64,000 bases of DNA from Geosiphon pyriformis (GCA_016748015.1 JAAOMT010000706.1:110764-174763), one strand, 5' to 3'. Shown: positions 36,041 through 48,985, numbered from the stretch's first letter. Numbers and translations: made by a program. The notes: generated by a model from the sequence alone, not told the origin.

Positions 36041-36406
36041 ATATAAAAAAAAGAGTCTAATAATGGATAATAACTTTGTTCTGCTTGACGTTTATGGTCT
36101 GGTAATTGTTAAATTTAAGAATTCTGCTTGCAGAAAAGGTTTTGTCACTATTGTTTGACACATAATTGGCCCAAGTAACTAGTTACAGACATGAACCACA
36201 TCTATTTTAGAGTAGGTAGTGGTTGGCACTCGTTAAATAATAATATAATATGTTTACATTATTTGTTTGGATGGCTAGTCAAATGTAAAAAGTGCAAATA
36301 TAGAAATATTTTATTTCATGATTTTAATGGCCTATACAAGCACGTGATTGTTACCCATCACAACGCGTTTTTATTGAGTTTCGGGTGTCCCAAAGCCTAA
36401 TGAAAC
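36041..36406. other. Upstream flank of the E(z) gene
   Basis: Boundary between truncated element B and the E(z) gene. A 69-codon frame at 36191-36400 (+) contains KCKKCKYRNILFHDFNGLYKHV then THH, reminiscent of a C2H2 zinc finger. I cannot tell whether this is a relic, an upstream exon or chance. Confidence 0.4.
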
Positions 36407-39400
36407 ATGGAAAGAAAATTCGTAGCAGATGTTGACTATCATTACAATCGGGCGCGACAAAAATTCTATAACGACAAGCAAGTAGAATCACAAGTATACT
36501 TTCAATTCCTCCTAATTGATCTGAAATCACTTCCTTTTTTTACTACTTTTTTCTCCTTTAGAAATATGTTGAAGAAAATAACTATAGGTTATCGGGTTTA
36601 CTTCAAAATGCGCCTTTTATTGTTTCCACCTTTCTTGATGATCCATACCCTACAAATGAAAAGATACATAGAGTAGATCCTGGGAGTAAGAAAAACTCTA
36701 AGGCCCCCAGTAACTTGACCACTGTTACTACCGAGTTGAGCATCCAGGTAATTTCGTATTTTAGCTTCTTTTCCTTCTTTTTCTTATTAAATAAATAAAC
36801 ATTTATCTCATTTTAAGAGCTTTTTGTACAACGGCTCAAATTCAAAAAGAACTGAACAATACCCTGCTGTTGACATCTCATTTCATAAGCCAATACCTAA
36901 ATACACACTTTGGACTCCAATTCCACATAGCTCAAAAGTATAAACATTCTATATATTGGTTATTCCTGTTCTGGATGAGATTACATTGGCTCAAACATGG
37001 GAATACACATTAGACCGAGGATGACCCGGTTTTAAGGCATCTTCATTATTTTGGAGAAGAGGACGAAAATGACGATGATATCAACTATATGGAAGTTTAC
37101 GAAGACATAGTTGTTGGAGAGAAAAGTCTTGATTTAGAAGGTTCTTTGTTTATAAAGTTATTAAATATGAAAAATCAGAATTATCAATTTTCTTACTTTA
37201 ACTAAATTGATTTAGGAGAAAAAGTCGCCTTTATTACGATGAAACGTATTTTTGAGAATTATAGTATTTCTCATAGTGTTCTTGAAAGTTGCGCTGCCAA
37301 AATGGGAATAGAAGGTATACAACGAACTATAATTATTGATGATTCTGATGAAGACCAAGCGCAGGTTACGTTGGCTGAAATGTTGCTAAAGGCACTTGAA
37401 ACTACTCTGCAAAGCAGCGGGAAAGAATTACTCATTGAGTAAATATTTATTTAGTGAATTATATGTGTGCTTCCTGAAACAATTAATTAGTCATTCTATT
37501 TTCTTTTAAAGTTATCTGGAAAAAATTAATGGTTCTCAGGTTCCTTCTGAATCATCCATAAACCCAGATGTTGACAAGTAAGAGGGAACTTCAGTTGGGC
37601 ATTTTAATTTCTCCCCCTGCTAATTTTTCATTTAAATGGCTTAGTCCAATTGAGGTCATTTTCCCTCATAATATGATGCAATCTTATGCAAGTCATTGGT
37701 GCCGCCGCTGCTACGTATACGACTGTGAGCTTCATGGTCAGTTTTTTATTGTGAAATATATATGCCTAGAAATCTTCAGTAATTCTTAATCCTTTGTACG
37801 GTGATGTTTAGGGACCGAATTTCGACCAACTAAAGATAAAAAACGCCGCCGTCTTAATTCTGTGATAAGTGAACCATGTGGTCCAAGTTGTTATATGAAC
37901 GATAGCCATGAATATGATGCCGATGATCTCGATCCATGGAACACATTAGAAATTGCACTATTTCAAAAGGCCCTGGAATTCTTAGGGAAAAGGAATTTTT
38001 GTGCCGCCTCTGTGATTGTAAAAACAAAAACATGTCATCAGGTATTGCTTTGATGTACTTTTGTGGTTTAAAATATCCAAATTCAACTATATGGTTCTCT
38101 AAGTAGGTGTATAATCAAGCCATAAAAATCGGGCAAATTAGTCCCCCCAATGCTGATGAAAATGGTTCTTCTTCGGATGAATCAAAACAGCGCGCAGTGA
38201 AAGCAAAAAAGTCGGGAGCCAAAATTCAAGGAATAGGTAGTGTAAAGCCCAGTTTTCAATAATAATTTTCATAATTCTCAATTGCGAAATTTAACGTAAT
38301 TTACAGAGATTGATGCTGCAAATCACCTTCAATATACTCCTTGTGATCATCCCGGGAAGATTTGCGATAATGATTGCCCTTGTTTCCGAGGCAATTTATA
38401 TTGTGAAAAATTTTGTCGCTGCGATCCAGATTGTAAGTCAATATTATTCATAATTTACCCCAAGTTTTTGGCAATGACTTTATCTTGAAACAATAATTTT
38501 GCAGGTCCAAGAAGATTTCCTGGTTGTAATTGTAACAGTAACAAGGGATCTTGTTGCAACCGCTCATGCCATTGTTTCGCCAATTACCGCGAATGCGACC
38601 CCGACTTATGTTTATGCTCAGCTAGTGGTAAAATAAAATTTTCCCTTGTTATAACTCGACCTTTTTGATCGCTCTTTCACGCCAGTTCAATCTTCATTAT
38701 TTGATGATTTTTACAGATTTATTGGCATCGGCGCACGATTTTGATAGACGCCCCTGCAAAAACATTTGCATTCAGAGAGGGAAAGCTAAGGTCATTTACC
38801 TTCTAATAAACAGACAATGTTGAATTAAAATAAATAGCTATTGTCTCCATTAGCATACGATAGTTGGACAATCAGGCGTGGCTGGATGGGGACTTTTTGT
38901 CCGGGAACATGTGAAAAAAAACGAATTTTTAGGAGAATATATCGGTGAAGTAAATTATCTTTGTTCATTATCTTTCAATTGTGATTCCACATTTGTTTCT
39001 CATTAACGCACTACATCAACGATAGCTGATTTCCCAAGGCGAGGCTGATCGTCGAGGGAAAATTTACGACAAACGTGGAACCAGCTTTTTATTCAATTTG
39101 AATAAGGGTAAAAAATTTTTAACGCTTGATTTCTTTTCCCCAATAATCCTATGTTCTTATCTTAAACCCAAAATCCCAAGATTACGTAGTTGATGCTACT
39201 CGGAAAGGGAACAAATTTCGATTTGTAAATCATTCTTCAGATCCCAATTCATACGCCCGTGGTATAATTTCATTTATTAAGTCCCAATGAGATACAGTTT
39301 TTAATTCGAACTTACCTTTTTGCCTTTATTTAAAGTGACTTTGGTTAATGGTGAACATCGTATTGGTATTTACGCGCAGTGTGATCTAGAACCTGGTCAA

Positions 39401-39551
39401 GAATTATTCTTTGATTATCGGTATGTCTTGGAAATGAATTCTTTTTTTCATCAGTGGTTTGTAATTCTAAGAGTTTGGAAATTTCAGATATGATGGAGAA
39501 TCCTTGAAATTTGTACCATTTGAGCGTGAACGTTCGACGACAAAATCTTGA
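36407..39551 (+). CDS. Enhancer-of-zeste (EZH) histone H3K27 methyltransferase
   Basis: Catalytic subunit type of Polycomb repressive complex 2. Seventeen exons: 36407-36493, 36562-36747, 36818-36937, 37014-37140, 37216-37438, 37512-37577, 37645-37736, 37812-38041, 38107-38236, 38307-38432, 38505-38627, 38717-38790, 38854-38949, 39026-39107, 39181-39261, 39336-39420, 39488-39551. Introns are GT-AG, 63-89 nt, and all phases close: 663 aa, stop TGA. Landmarks: [18 protein letters not shown] (about 131-148, N-terminal E(z) region); [15 protein letters not shown] and EPCGPSCY (MCSS-like); a SANT-like segment around residues 345-395 with [12 protein letters not shown]; the CXC region from [14 protein letters not shown] to ECDPDLC (about 430-500); and the SET domain (about 535-650) with [17 protein letters not shown], the paired NHSSDPN and [10 protein letters not shown]. 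The cofactor and catalytic motifs are complete. Exon 1 could end 12 nt earlier at another GT; the start is the first ATG of an in-frame exon. Confidence 0.95.
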
Positions 39552-39889
39552 ATTTTTTTCCATGGAGAACTTTTCTCATTAATTCGAAGCGGATAGCTTC
39601 AAAACGGGGGATTTTGGCAATATGAATTTCACCCTCCGCTTTTCGCAAAAACTTGAGACAAATTTTTAAAAAGTAATATTATTGATAGTTTGTAAAGTTG
39701 ACTGTTAAAAGTCAGTGAAACTGTTTTTTTCAAAGAATTTTTTGATTAAGATAATTCATTTGAAACATCATGCTTTAAAATAGCTTTGGTGCCATTACGC
39801 TTAATCGTAATTAGCACAATCATCAAGTTTAAAATCTTTTTTTGCTGTGAAATATTTTTTGATTTCATTTCATTTTTAAACCATTTTTT
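39552..39889. other. 3' flank of the E(z) gene
   Basis: AT-rich non-coding sequence between the E(z) stop codon and the first LINE 3'-end copy. Nothing else recognised. Confidence 0.5.
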
Positions 39890-40720
39890 TATTCAGTTTA
39901 ATGGTGAGGCCCAATCACTATCTAATACAATACAACAACCAAGTGGTTTAAATTAAATGTGATTCATGCTTTTTTTACATGTGACCAGCCATTCGGGCCA
40001 ATCAAGACTACACTACACAATTATATTAACTGAAACTTTCTCATCTAGCCCAAAAAAGAACAAACAACACATCTTCAAACCAAAAATTTACAGCATGACT
40101 TTTTATAATTCCAAGGAACTGCATCACACCATCTAAAAAAATGGCAGAATGTTAACAAACATTAAACTATTATTAAACAACAAATTTTTCTTTTGGCCAA
40201 AAACTATAAACAAAATCAATTATTTTTAATACAATGGTTTTATATTATTAAAAACAGATAAAACTTTAACCAATTAGTTTTTAAACACAAAATTCTTGTA
40301 CATAGCCATATATAAATTATTATTATTATTATTATTTAGCATTAATAATTGCAGTATTAAAAATGTATTCATATTTGTACTAATTATAAATTATTAAAAA
40401 AAAAATTTATTTAACAAATATTAATAAATAAATAAATTTTTATTGTATACAAAACTATAATCTGAAATTTTTATTTTATTATATTATATTTGAATAAATT
40501 GTATTATAAAACTATTTTTTAAATATTATTAACAATTTTTTATGTAATATTTTTATTATATATATATGTAAATTGTTTGTAATTTTGTTTATAAATTCAA
40601 AAGCTATGTAAAAGTTAAAATATTAAACTAAAATCATATAATTTTAATAAATATTTTTTATTAACAAAGAATTAATATTTTCACTACCAAATTTTTTTTA
40701 ATATTATTTAATAAATACAG
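39890..40720 (-). mobile_element. LINE 3'-end copy, minus strand
   Basis: 39905-40015 is the complement of the LINE 3' region at 49010-49145; shared blocks are CATGTGACCAGCCA, TGATTCATGC and CACTATCTAATAC. It is less decayed than the next copy. Sequence right of it becomes nearly pure A/T and cannot be read. Confidence 0.7.
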
Positions 40721-42400
40721 TTTAATTACTATCTAATACAAAAAAAACCAAGTAATCTTAATTAAATATAACTTATGTATTTATTACACATAACCAGTTA
40801 CTTAGATCAATTAAGACAATATTATATATTTATACAAATCTCTATATTATTATTTATATTTAAAAAAACAAACAAACTTTATATAATTTAAAATTAACAG
40901 TAAATAATTTTATAATATTTAATAAACAAATTATTTCAATTAACAAAAAATTAAACAAGTTACAAAAAACATTGAACAATACTTTTTTATTATTATTAAG
41001 CTATTTTTTTTTATGTTTATTTTGAACTTAAATCTAAATATTCACAATTTACTATAATGTTTCTTAGCCAAATAACAAATAAAATTAATTATTTCTGATT
41101 CTATTCTTTTTTTATTATCAAAAATCAATATCACTTATCAATTTAATCTTTAAAAATAAAGTTTTTATACAAAAACATTTTTTGAATAAGTAAAAACATG
41201 ATTAGACAATTCAATATTACAATATATCAAACACAAAATATTTGGATAATTTTTATTATAAAGTCTTTTCTTAATTATAATTACTAACTTTCTATGAACA
41301 GTTTTTATTAAATAGGTGTAAAAAACAATTAAAGATTTGTTGATATACTCAAAATACATATAAAAATCTAAATACTAAATTAAGACAATACAAATCCAAT
41401 TTATATCTTAAATAAATAAATTATTCACAATCTTTGTATCAAGACTTATTTTTTATTAAATATAATAAACTATTTAATAAATATTGCAAACAAAATAACA
41501 AGCATTACTTGATACAATCAAACTATTAACTATGATAAATTTTTTATAAATTTTAACAGAAAAAGCTAAATAAAACTGTGCTATAATATATGTAAAAATA
41601 TTTGCTTAGTTATTGCCAGTATTATTTTAATGGTTTTTGATTTTTATTTACTTTATAAAAATGTCTTTTAACTTAATCAAATTAATTATATAATATTGTT
41701 TTATTCAATACTTGTTTTGAAAATTAGACAGATTAAGTTTAAGCTTTAAAATTTACCAAATTTTATTTTTTATTAAGCATATTTAATTATATTATATATT
41801 AACTTAATAAAATAATAAATATTATTAAATATTATTTTATTATTAATTATTAAAAATTTTAAAAATTTTATTTTATTATTAATATGTTAAAATATTAAAA
41901 TATTTTTTAATTTTAAATTATTTAATCGTAATTTTTTTATTAATTAATATAAAATTAAATATAAATAACTTTAATTTAACTTAATTAATATTTAAAAATA
42001 TCTAATATAGTAATATTAACCTATAAATTTTTACTAATATATCTAAATTTAAATTTAAAACTATATTATAAAATTTTTTATAATATTAAATGTATTAATA
42101 TTTTTAATTAAATATATTTTTTTAAATTTAAATAAATATTTTATATTTTGTTTAAATATAATAATAAACAAAAACATTTTTTTTTAATAAATTATTATCC
42201 AAAACAAAATTTAATATATATATATACTTTAAATATTTTTAACAATAAAAGTTTTTTTATGTAAAGCAAATTTTATAACTATTTAAAAACTAATTAATAA
42301 AAGTAATTTCAAAACATTTATTATTAAAATATTATTAGCCAAGTAATATTATAATCTAAAAAAAAATTATTTAAAAAATTAACTTTTAATTTTATTGAAA
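40721..42400 (-). mobile_element. Heavily AT-decayed LINE copy, minus strand
   Basis: The 3' end is at about 40725-40830 (same landmarks as above, more decayed). At 41165-41359 the minus strand still reads TYLIKTVHRKLVIIIKKRLY then CLIYCNIELSNHVF. This is collinear with the intact-family segment at 48412-48540 (TYFMKALHCQLPVAVQK, CLYCDNVEVSDHVF). Substitutions are of the Val to Ile, Ala to Thr/Ile and His to Tyr kind, all C:G to T:A. Beyond about 41400 nothing can be read. Confidence 0.75.
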
Positions 42401-42499
42401 ACTGTAAAAAAACTTCTTTATCTTCTTCGTCCAAAATTCCCAAAAAAGAGTTAAAAGTTTTTTTTTTGAAAAAAGTTTTTTACCATTCAGTACAATAAA

Positions 42500-44354
42500 T
42501 CAAAACCATTCTTTAATTACGAGGCCACTATTGGCTCTGTTATTGCTGTTATAAAGAAGACTATAAAAGTTTCTGGTTTTGAGGGTGGTTTTAAGGCAGT
42601 TGTGTCGAGGAAGAAGAGAAAGGAAGGTGTATTGGCAGAAAGTATTGATAATAAAGAGGTTGCTGCTGAAACTTCTGGTGCTTATTCATGGGGTTTTGAG
42701 ACAGGTGACACTACTGAGTCTGAGAGTATTGACATGGAGGAGGAGTGTTTGGTTGAAGAAACCAGTGTTGACTATGGTAAAAGTGGTGCTTTCACAAAAA
42801 GAGATTCTAATCAAACACTGAAGGGTTTGTGTATAAAGACCAAAAAAGTGTTAGGGAAGCCTCTGGGTGTGATTGATTATAGTACTGTTAATACAGACGA
42901 TAATGTGTTAGACAATTTCTTTTTTTTTCTGCTCCCTTTACCTATCAAACTAACCATTCAAGTACCTGTTTGCAAATTCTTTGCTTTAAATATTAATCTT
43001 GTGGCCATCACTGGGAAGTCCTCTCAGGAAAAATTAAGTTTTATCAAAAAAATTTTTTTGAGTGTGAATGGTTTTGGGGAGGCTTTTACTCCCTCAAAAT
43101 TTGGTGGAATTATTTGTGTGACTTTCACTTTGGAAAAAGCAATGATGGCTGCTGGAAAGTTGGCAAATAATCATGGTGTTGTGATAAACACCAATCTCAA
43201 GCGCTCTGTAAACAACCATACAAATCAGGCAATTGTGTTAAAAAAGATTCCTGTGGGAACTTCTATTGAGACTGTACGCATGACTGTGTCTGAGTTTGGG
43301 AAGATTAAAATGATCAAAATGCAACTAGTTGGTTTGTGACAAAAGGTAATCATTGAATTGGAGGATCAAGATCAAGCTAATCTATTGGTTACTGAGTGGT
43401 CTATTCTTATTGGTAAAGATGTGGTTCGTGTGGCCAGAGCAGACATTGATAAACAAACGTGAGATACTAGGGATAAATTTAGAGTGTTGCTTTACACTCT
43501 TCCTGTGGGAACAACAGCTTATAATCTATGGGATTTCATTGGCTCTGTGAGTGAGAAAACATGCATGATCAACCACAATTCTGTCAACTACAATTGTGCA
43601 TGCTGTACCATTGTGTGTTTTGGTTCTGAAATTGACATGACTTGGGCCATGGCCAACACCCCAGTTATAAAAAGGATTGGTTTCTGCTGGTTGGATTTGG
43701 TCACCCCTTTATGTTCTGCTTGCAATTCTTTGGGTCACTCACTTTTGGTTTGTAAGTCGGCTGCTGCGTCTCTTAGTCCTAAGAGCAAGAAGGCTCCTCT
43801 CTCAGCTCAGGATAGGTTCAGGTTGGCAAAAATTTATGAGAAGAAATCTGCCCCTATTTTCCGGCCTTTGGTTTTTGGTGGTAAATCTTGGGCATCTGTG
43901 GTTGGCTCACCTCTTTTCCTTGCTCCTTCTGGTAGTCTGTTTACTTTTGGTTCTACTAGTAATGGTAAACCTCTTTTTCACATTAATGGTGTTTTGGAAA
44001 AACGACTAAATAGTATTGAAAACAGTCTCATCAGCCTTGTGGAACAAATTGGTGAGTTGGCTAAGAAGTTGGATTCACTCGTGCTGGCAGTTCTCCAGCC
44101 TAGTTCTGGATGTCAGCTGTTGGTGACCCCCCCCCCCATCACAGAATCAAGGGGAGGATATAGTGATGGGAGTGGGCTCAAGTGAAGCTACTAGTGGTAA
44201 GACTGTTATAACTTTGAATTTGTTGACATCCCCCCATGTTATTAAATTAGAGAATATGTTGGAAGGTCTTTCTAAATCTGTGTTAATCTTGTCTGCTCAC
44301 TTTGATAGTTTGGCACTGGTTGAAGGTGCAAATTTACAACCCCCTTCTCAATGA
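42500..44354 (+). pseudogene. LINE ORF1 (nucleic-acid-binding protein), interrupted
   Basis: The frame is open from about 42500 without a surviving ATG near the expected start; it reads FKAVVSRKKRKEGVLAES at 42585-42640. The middle part (VNGFGEAFTPSKFGGIICV and IPVGTSIETVRMTVSEFG) resembles RRM-type repeats. CCHC knuckle CSACNSLGHSLLVCK at about 43715-43758. The rest has a coiled, Leu-rich end (LEKRLNSIENSLISLVEQIG). Breaks: TGA after LVGL (43337, Trp position), TGA after DKQT (43460, Trp position), and a +1/-2 frame change in a run of 11 C at 44127-44137. The stop overlaps the ORF2 start (ATGA at 44351-44354). Confidence 0.8.
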
Positions 44355-47300
44355 GTGGTCTAATTTGAAAAATTGCTACATGCAATGTTTGTGAATTGAA
44401 CAATCCTGCTAAACAATTGGATGTTATTCGTTGGCATAAAGAAATGGACAATCTGATTTCGATTGTCACTGAAACTAAGCTAAAAGGTAAAATCCGTCCA
44501 TGGATTATAAACAAGTTTGATGGTGTCAGAGTTTTCACTTCAGGTTTGAATGTTGGTCATTTGGGTTCTGGTGTGGCAATAATTATGAACAATTTTTTGG
44601 CTTGGCATATGTGTAAGGTTTTGGACATTCCTGGTCAGCTTTTTTCTATCAAGTTGCTCTTCGGAAACAAACTTTCTGTGTTGATTGTGGGACTGTATGC
44701 TGGGGCATCTCTAGAGATGTATTTCTTTTAAACAAGTAATGTTAATTCTATGATTGCAAAGGCTGTTAATGAGTCTTTTTTCGTCATCTTGGGTGGCGAT
44801 TTCAATAAAGACAGTTCTCATAAGAGTGCTAGCTTCAAAAAATGTTTCGATTTGGGCTTAGTCAATTTTTTGGGTGGGAGTTCATTTGCAAAAGCAGCAA
44901 CATAGAGCAATTCTCGGAGTATTACCAAGACTATTGATTACTTGTTTGTCTCATCAAATTTGGTCAATGCAGTAGTGAATCATGATGTGTCTGTTGTTGA
45001 TGAGTACTTTAACATTGATCATAATGCCATCTCTGTTTTTGTGAATCTTGGTGGCCTCCTGGACATGCATTTGAACTCATTGCACAAACAGATAAATAGG
45101 GATTGTTAGAAATACAATTTTAAGGGTGCCAATGAGACTAAGTGGGTCAAGTTTAAAAAACATATAGTGGCAAATGCTGCTATGTTTTGTGATGAGTTCT
45201 GTGTTGCTTCAGAAGGTTCAGATCTGGATTCAATGTGGAACACTCTTCGTCAAGTGATGTGTTTGTCAGCCAAGAGTGTTTTTGGGAAGAAGTGGTTCAA
45301 GGATTACGACAATGTCTTTAATAAGCCATTCTCTAGATTTCATAAATTAGAACTTTTGGTATCAAGGATTGTTAAGGCATCATGTCTGGTATTTCATGAA
45401 AAGTTTGTCTTCCTACTTGATTTGTGGAGTGGACTTGATCCAGCTAATGCCTCTGTTATTAAGTCTTTTTTTCTTTCGGATTCCCATTTTAACACCATTC
45501 AGTCAGCTTTGGCCAGGATTAGAAAAGATTATCATTCATCCAAGTTAGCAGAATCAGTCTGTGCTAAAGAGTCTCAGATTAGGTCAGCAATTGACAAAAG
45601 AATAAAGAGCTTTGAGTTGGACAAAGATCATATTATTCAGAGTGTTTTGGAGCATCCTTTTCGCAAAGTGGTTTTGAACCACTTGGTGATAGGCGATGAG
45701 CTAATTTTAGAACCCGATCCTGTGAAGTTTAAGATGAATAAGATTATGGAAGGTTAAACTCGCTCCTGTCAGGTGGTTGCTGATGTTTCTAGCAATTGGT
45801 GTCATCAATATCAGCTCTTGGATTATGTTTTTAATGAAGTCTTTTCTGGTGTGATAAGTTCAATTAGTTTTAATGAGTTGTTTGGAGTGGTTTCTGGTCT
45901 GTCTGATGACAAAACTGCTGGTCTTTCTGGCATTTCAAATGAACTTTGGAAGCATTGTAATAAATCTGTTTTAGATATGCTTTTAGTTCTCTTGAATTCT
46001 TGTTTGTTATGTGAATTGGTATCCAGTTCTTGGAAGGAGGCTTGGGTCTCAATGATTTCCAAGCCATATGAGTGGGAAAGTGTGCTAACAAACACTCATT
46101 CTATTGCTTTAATTGAGACAGCTCATAAAATTCTATTTAAGATTCTCTCTGACAGGATTTCTTCAGCATGTAACACATTTAACATCTTTTGTGGTGACAA
46201 CTTCTTGGTTTTGAAGGGTACAACTACCCAATCCCCCATTTTTGCTATTGGTTCTATTGTTGAGGATGCTCTGAAAAAGGACTGTGAGCTATGGCTTGTT
46301 TTACAAGACATGTGGAAGGTGTATGACTCAGTTGGTTGGGAGCATCTTAGAAAATGTTTGGTCAGGATTAAAATGTGTAACAAGTTCATTTGGTTTTTTG
46401 GTAATATTTATCAGAATTGTACCAATCAAGTTATGACGAATTTTGGGCTGATGAGTGGTTATCATGTGCATGATGGTTTGGATCAAGAAGAGGTCTTTTT
46501 TCCTCTTTTGTGGCACATATTTTATGATCTGCTCTTGTGTGAAGTCAAGTGGTAAAAGAGTGTGTGTGGTTATAGACTTAAATCTTATTTTGTCTCCAGG
46601 CGTGGTTATGCTAAGTCTTGGGCTAGACTTTTTACTTTTTTTGCTGCTGGCACATTTGTCAATGATACTATTTGGGTCGACAGCAGTCAAAGTGCCACTC
46701 AACATATTTTTGATATTGCTAGTGAGTTTTTTCATATCAATGATATTTCGATTAACAATAACAAAACAGTGGCCATCCCTATTAATAGTAAGGTCAATAT
46801 TCCTTCTCTTTCCATTAGTAGTGTGCCCATTGCTATTGCTAGGAAGGGCGAGTCTCATTGTTATTTGGGTATTTTTCTTTCAACAAAGGGCCTCTCAAGG
46901 TTTAGTTTAGCCAAAGCACATTCGGGCATTTGGTTTTTCACCAATCTGGTTCTGAAGAAGGCTGTCTTTAATAAACAATTCTCATATTTGGTTTCGGCAG
47001 TACTTCACTCCATTGTTAGTTATAAGACCCAGTTTAGCTCCATTTCAGTTGGTGTGTACAACAAATGTGATGTCATGATTCATAGGAGTTTAAAGCTTAA
47101 GTCAAGTCTGCCACTCGATTTTCCTGGTAATACGATTCATCACCCCTCCTTTTATGGTTTGAAGTTTTTTTTGCAAATTCAGTCAGAGAACAAAGTGGCC
47201 TCCCTTATCAGTTTTGTGAATTCCAGTGGTGTTTTGAATCACTTATTTTCTTACAGGTCTCATGATTTACAGGTTTTGTGTTGGTGCCCTATTCACCTAT

Positions 47301-48985
47301 TGTGTTCTTCTGTTCATATTCACATCAGTGCTTCCAAAAACTTTCTGGCAGGCATGGCTCACATTTTTTTCAATTGTAAATTGTTCTTGGATGGCTTTTT
47401 TGTTAGTGCATTTTGTTTTAATGGTGGGGTGCCCATGTCAGATGTTCTGGGCGAATTAAGATTTTCTAGGTTTCTTCCTTCTCTCTGGCGTTATGATATA
47501 GCTTTTGTTGATCAACTCCATAATTATTATAGTTCTATCTTTAGTTGGTCCACATTCAAATGGTGGAAGAAGTTAGACCCTTGTGGCTCTGTCCTGAATT
47601 GGTTTAAGCTTTCTACTGTGTATCTCAATAATGAGACTCTTTCTTCTGCTCCCCCATTAGTTTTAGATGTAGTTGGTTCTTCGAATATTCTTGGTTCTAG
47701 TGTATTTTTTTCTATTTGTGATTATCTCTTATGTGTTGACACTGGTTGTTTGTCTGTTTACACAAACAGGTCTCTGAAGAATCTGGACACAGTCGGCTGC
47801 AGAGCTGGTGCTGCTGTCTATTTTGAGGACATTAATCTGGGCTTAGGTGTTGGTGTTTCAGGTTTGATGTCATCCACCTTGGTAGAATTGCAAGCTATTA
47901 CTTTGGCCCTGGAGTGCGTCCTCCATTCCAGTTCTGTTCACCTGTTTTCAGATAGTCAATTTGCCTTGGATGCATGCAAGTCTGAGTTAGATTTGTTGAG
48001 TCCTGACTTTCACAATCAGTGTTAGATAGAGTGCCGGCACATTGCTAACATTGTTCATAAGAGAAATTTGAGGGTTGGCTGGCACAAGGTTAAAGGTCAC
48101 TTAGGTATAATGGGGAATGAGCGTGCTGACAAGATTGCTGGTTCTGATTTCATTTCTGATTGGTTTCTTTCTTCTCACTTGAATGAGTGCTTTTTGGTGG
48201 CCGACAGCAGTGTGGTTTCTGGCAATTCTAGGCATTTTGTCCATGATATTTTTCGTTCCATCTGCTGTGCGTGTTGGGAGGTTGGTTCGGATTCAAGGTT
48301 TTTGGCAGATGATTTGGTTTCCAAAGTTGATTGGTCGCGATCTTCTCTGGTGTGGCATTCAGATTTGCATATGGCCACTGAGTTTACCAGCAGAGTCTTG
48401 GCTTATGCTCATACTTATTTTATGAAGGCTTTGCATTGTCAGCTACCAGTGGCTGTTCAGAAGTGCCTTTATAATAGATTTTACCCTAGTGTGGTGTGTT
48501 TGTATTGTGACAATGTGGAGGTTTCGGATCATGTGTTTTTCTGTAAGATTAATGATTCTGCTTGGCAACAGTTATTGGAGTCTCATGTGAGTTCTTGGAA
48601 GGCTCTTTCTGGCTTATCCCCTGCTTCTTCAGGTATATTGTGACTTTTGTCATTCTGTGTTTCTGGTTTCTTATTGTCAATGGCTCTTTACAAGGGTTTT
48701 GTTTTTAACGATTGGTTTTACAAGACTGTTAATGTTTTTCATGACTCCAGAGTGGCTGGTTCTAAGATTGTGGATTTCACACATTCTCTGGGTCTTGCCT
48801 TTAGAGATAATATCTGGTTGATTTGTGTAAGACATCATGCATACATAGAAAAACATAGGTTGATCCCTTTGGGCAGTTCAGCTCCCATTTTGGTATCTGG
48901 TTTGTTATCGAGGTTCTCTGTCAGTGTAGTCAATTTGTTGGATGTTGTTGAGGCTTTCGGTGTTTGTTTTGGTTTTTACAGATAG
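44351..48985 (+). pseudogene. LINE ORF2: endonuclease, reverse transcriptase, RNase H
   Basis: Starts at ATG 44351 (MSGLI*KIATCNV). The endonuclease (about 44370-45060) has TETKLKGK, VILGGDFN and IDHNA. RT (about 45850-46900) has DDKTAGLSGISNELW, then ALIETAHKI and GTTTQSPIFAIG; the catalytic box reads TFVNDTIW, Asn for the first Asp (GAT to AAT). RNase H (about 47735-48140) has YTNRS for YTDGS, AELQ-type VELQAITLALE, FSDSQFALDAC and GHLGIMGNERADKIAG. A C-terminal finger CLYCDNVEVSDHVFFC is at 48500-48543, and the frame ends at 48985. Stops at 44366, 44729, 44902, 45108, 45755, 46553, 48023 and 48641 are TGA, TAG or TAA at Trp or Gln positions. Dead but complete in length. Confidence 0.88.

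Noticed and set aside
46328-46858. 176-codon minus-strand frame
   Set aside because: Antisense shadow of the LINE reverse transcriptase.
42401-48985. TGA read as tryptophan (alternative genetic code)
   Set aside because: TAG and TAA also occur at Trp and Gln positions, and the intact Prp3 and E(z) genes end in TGA; mutation explains the pattern.
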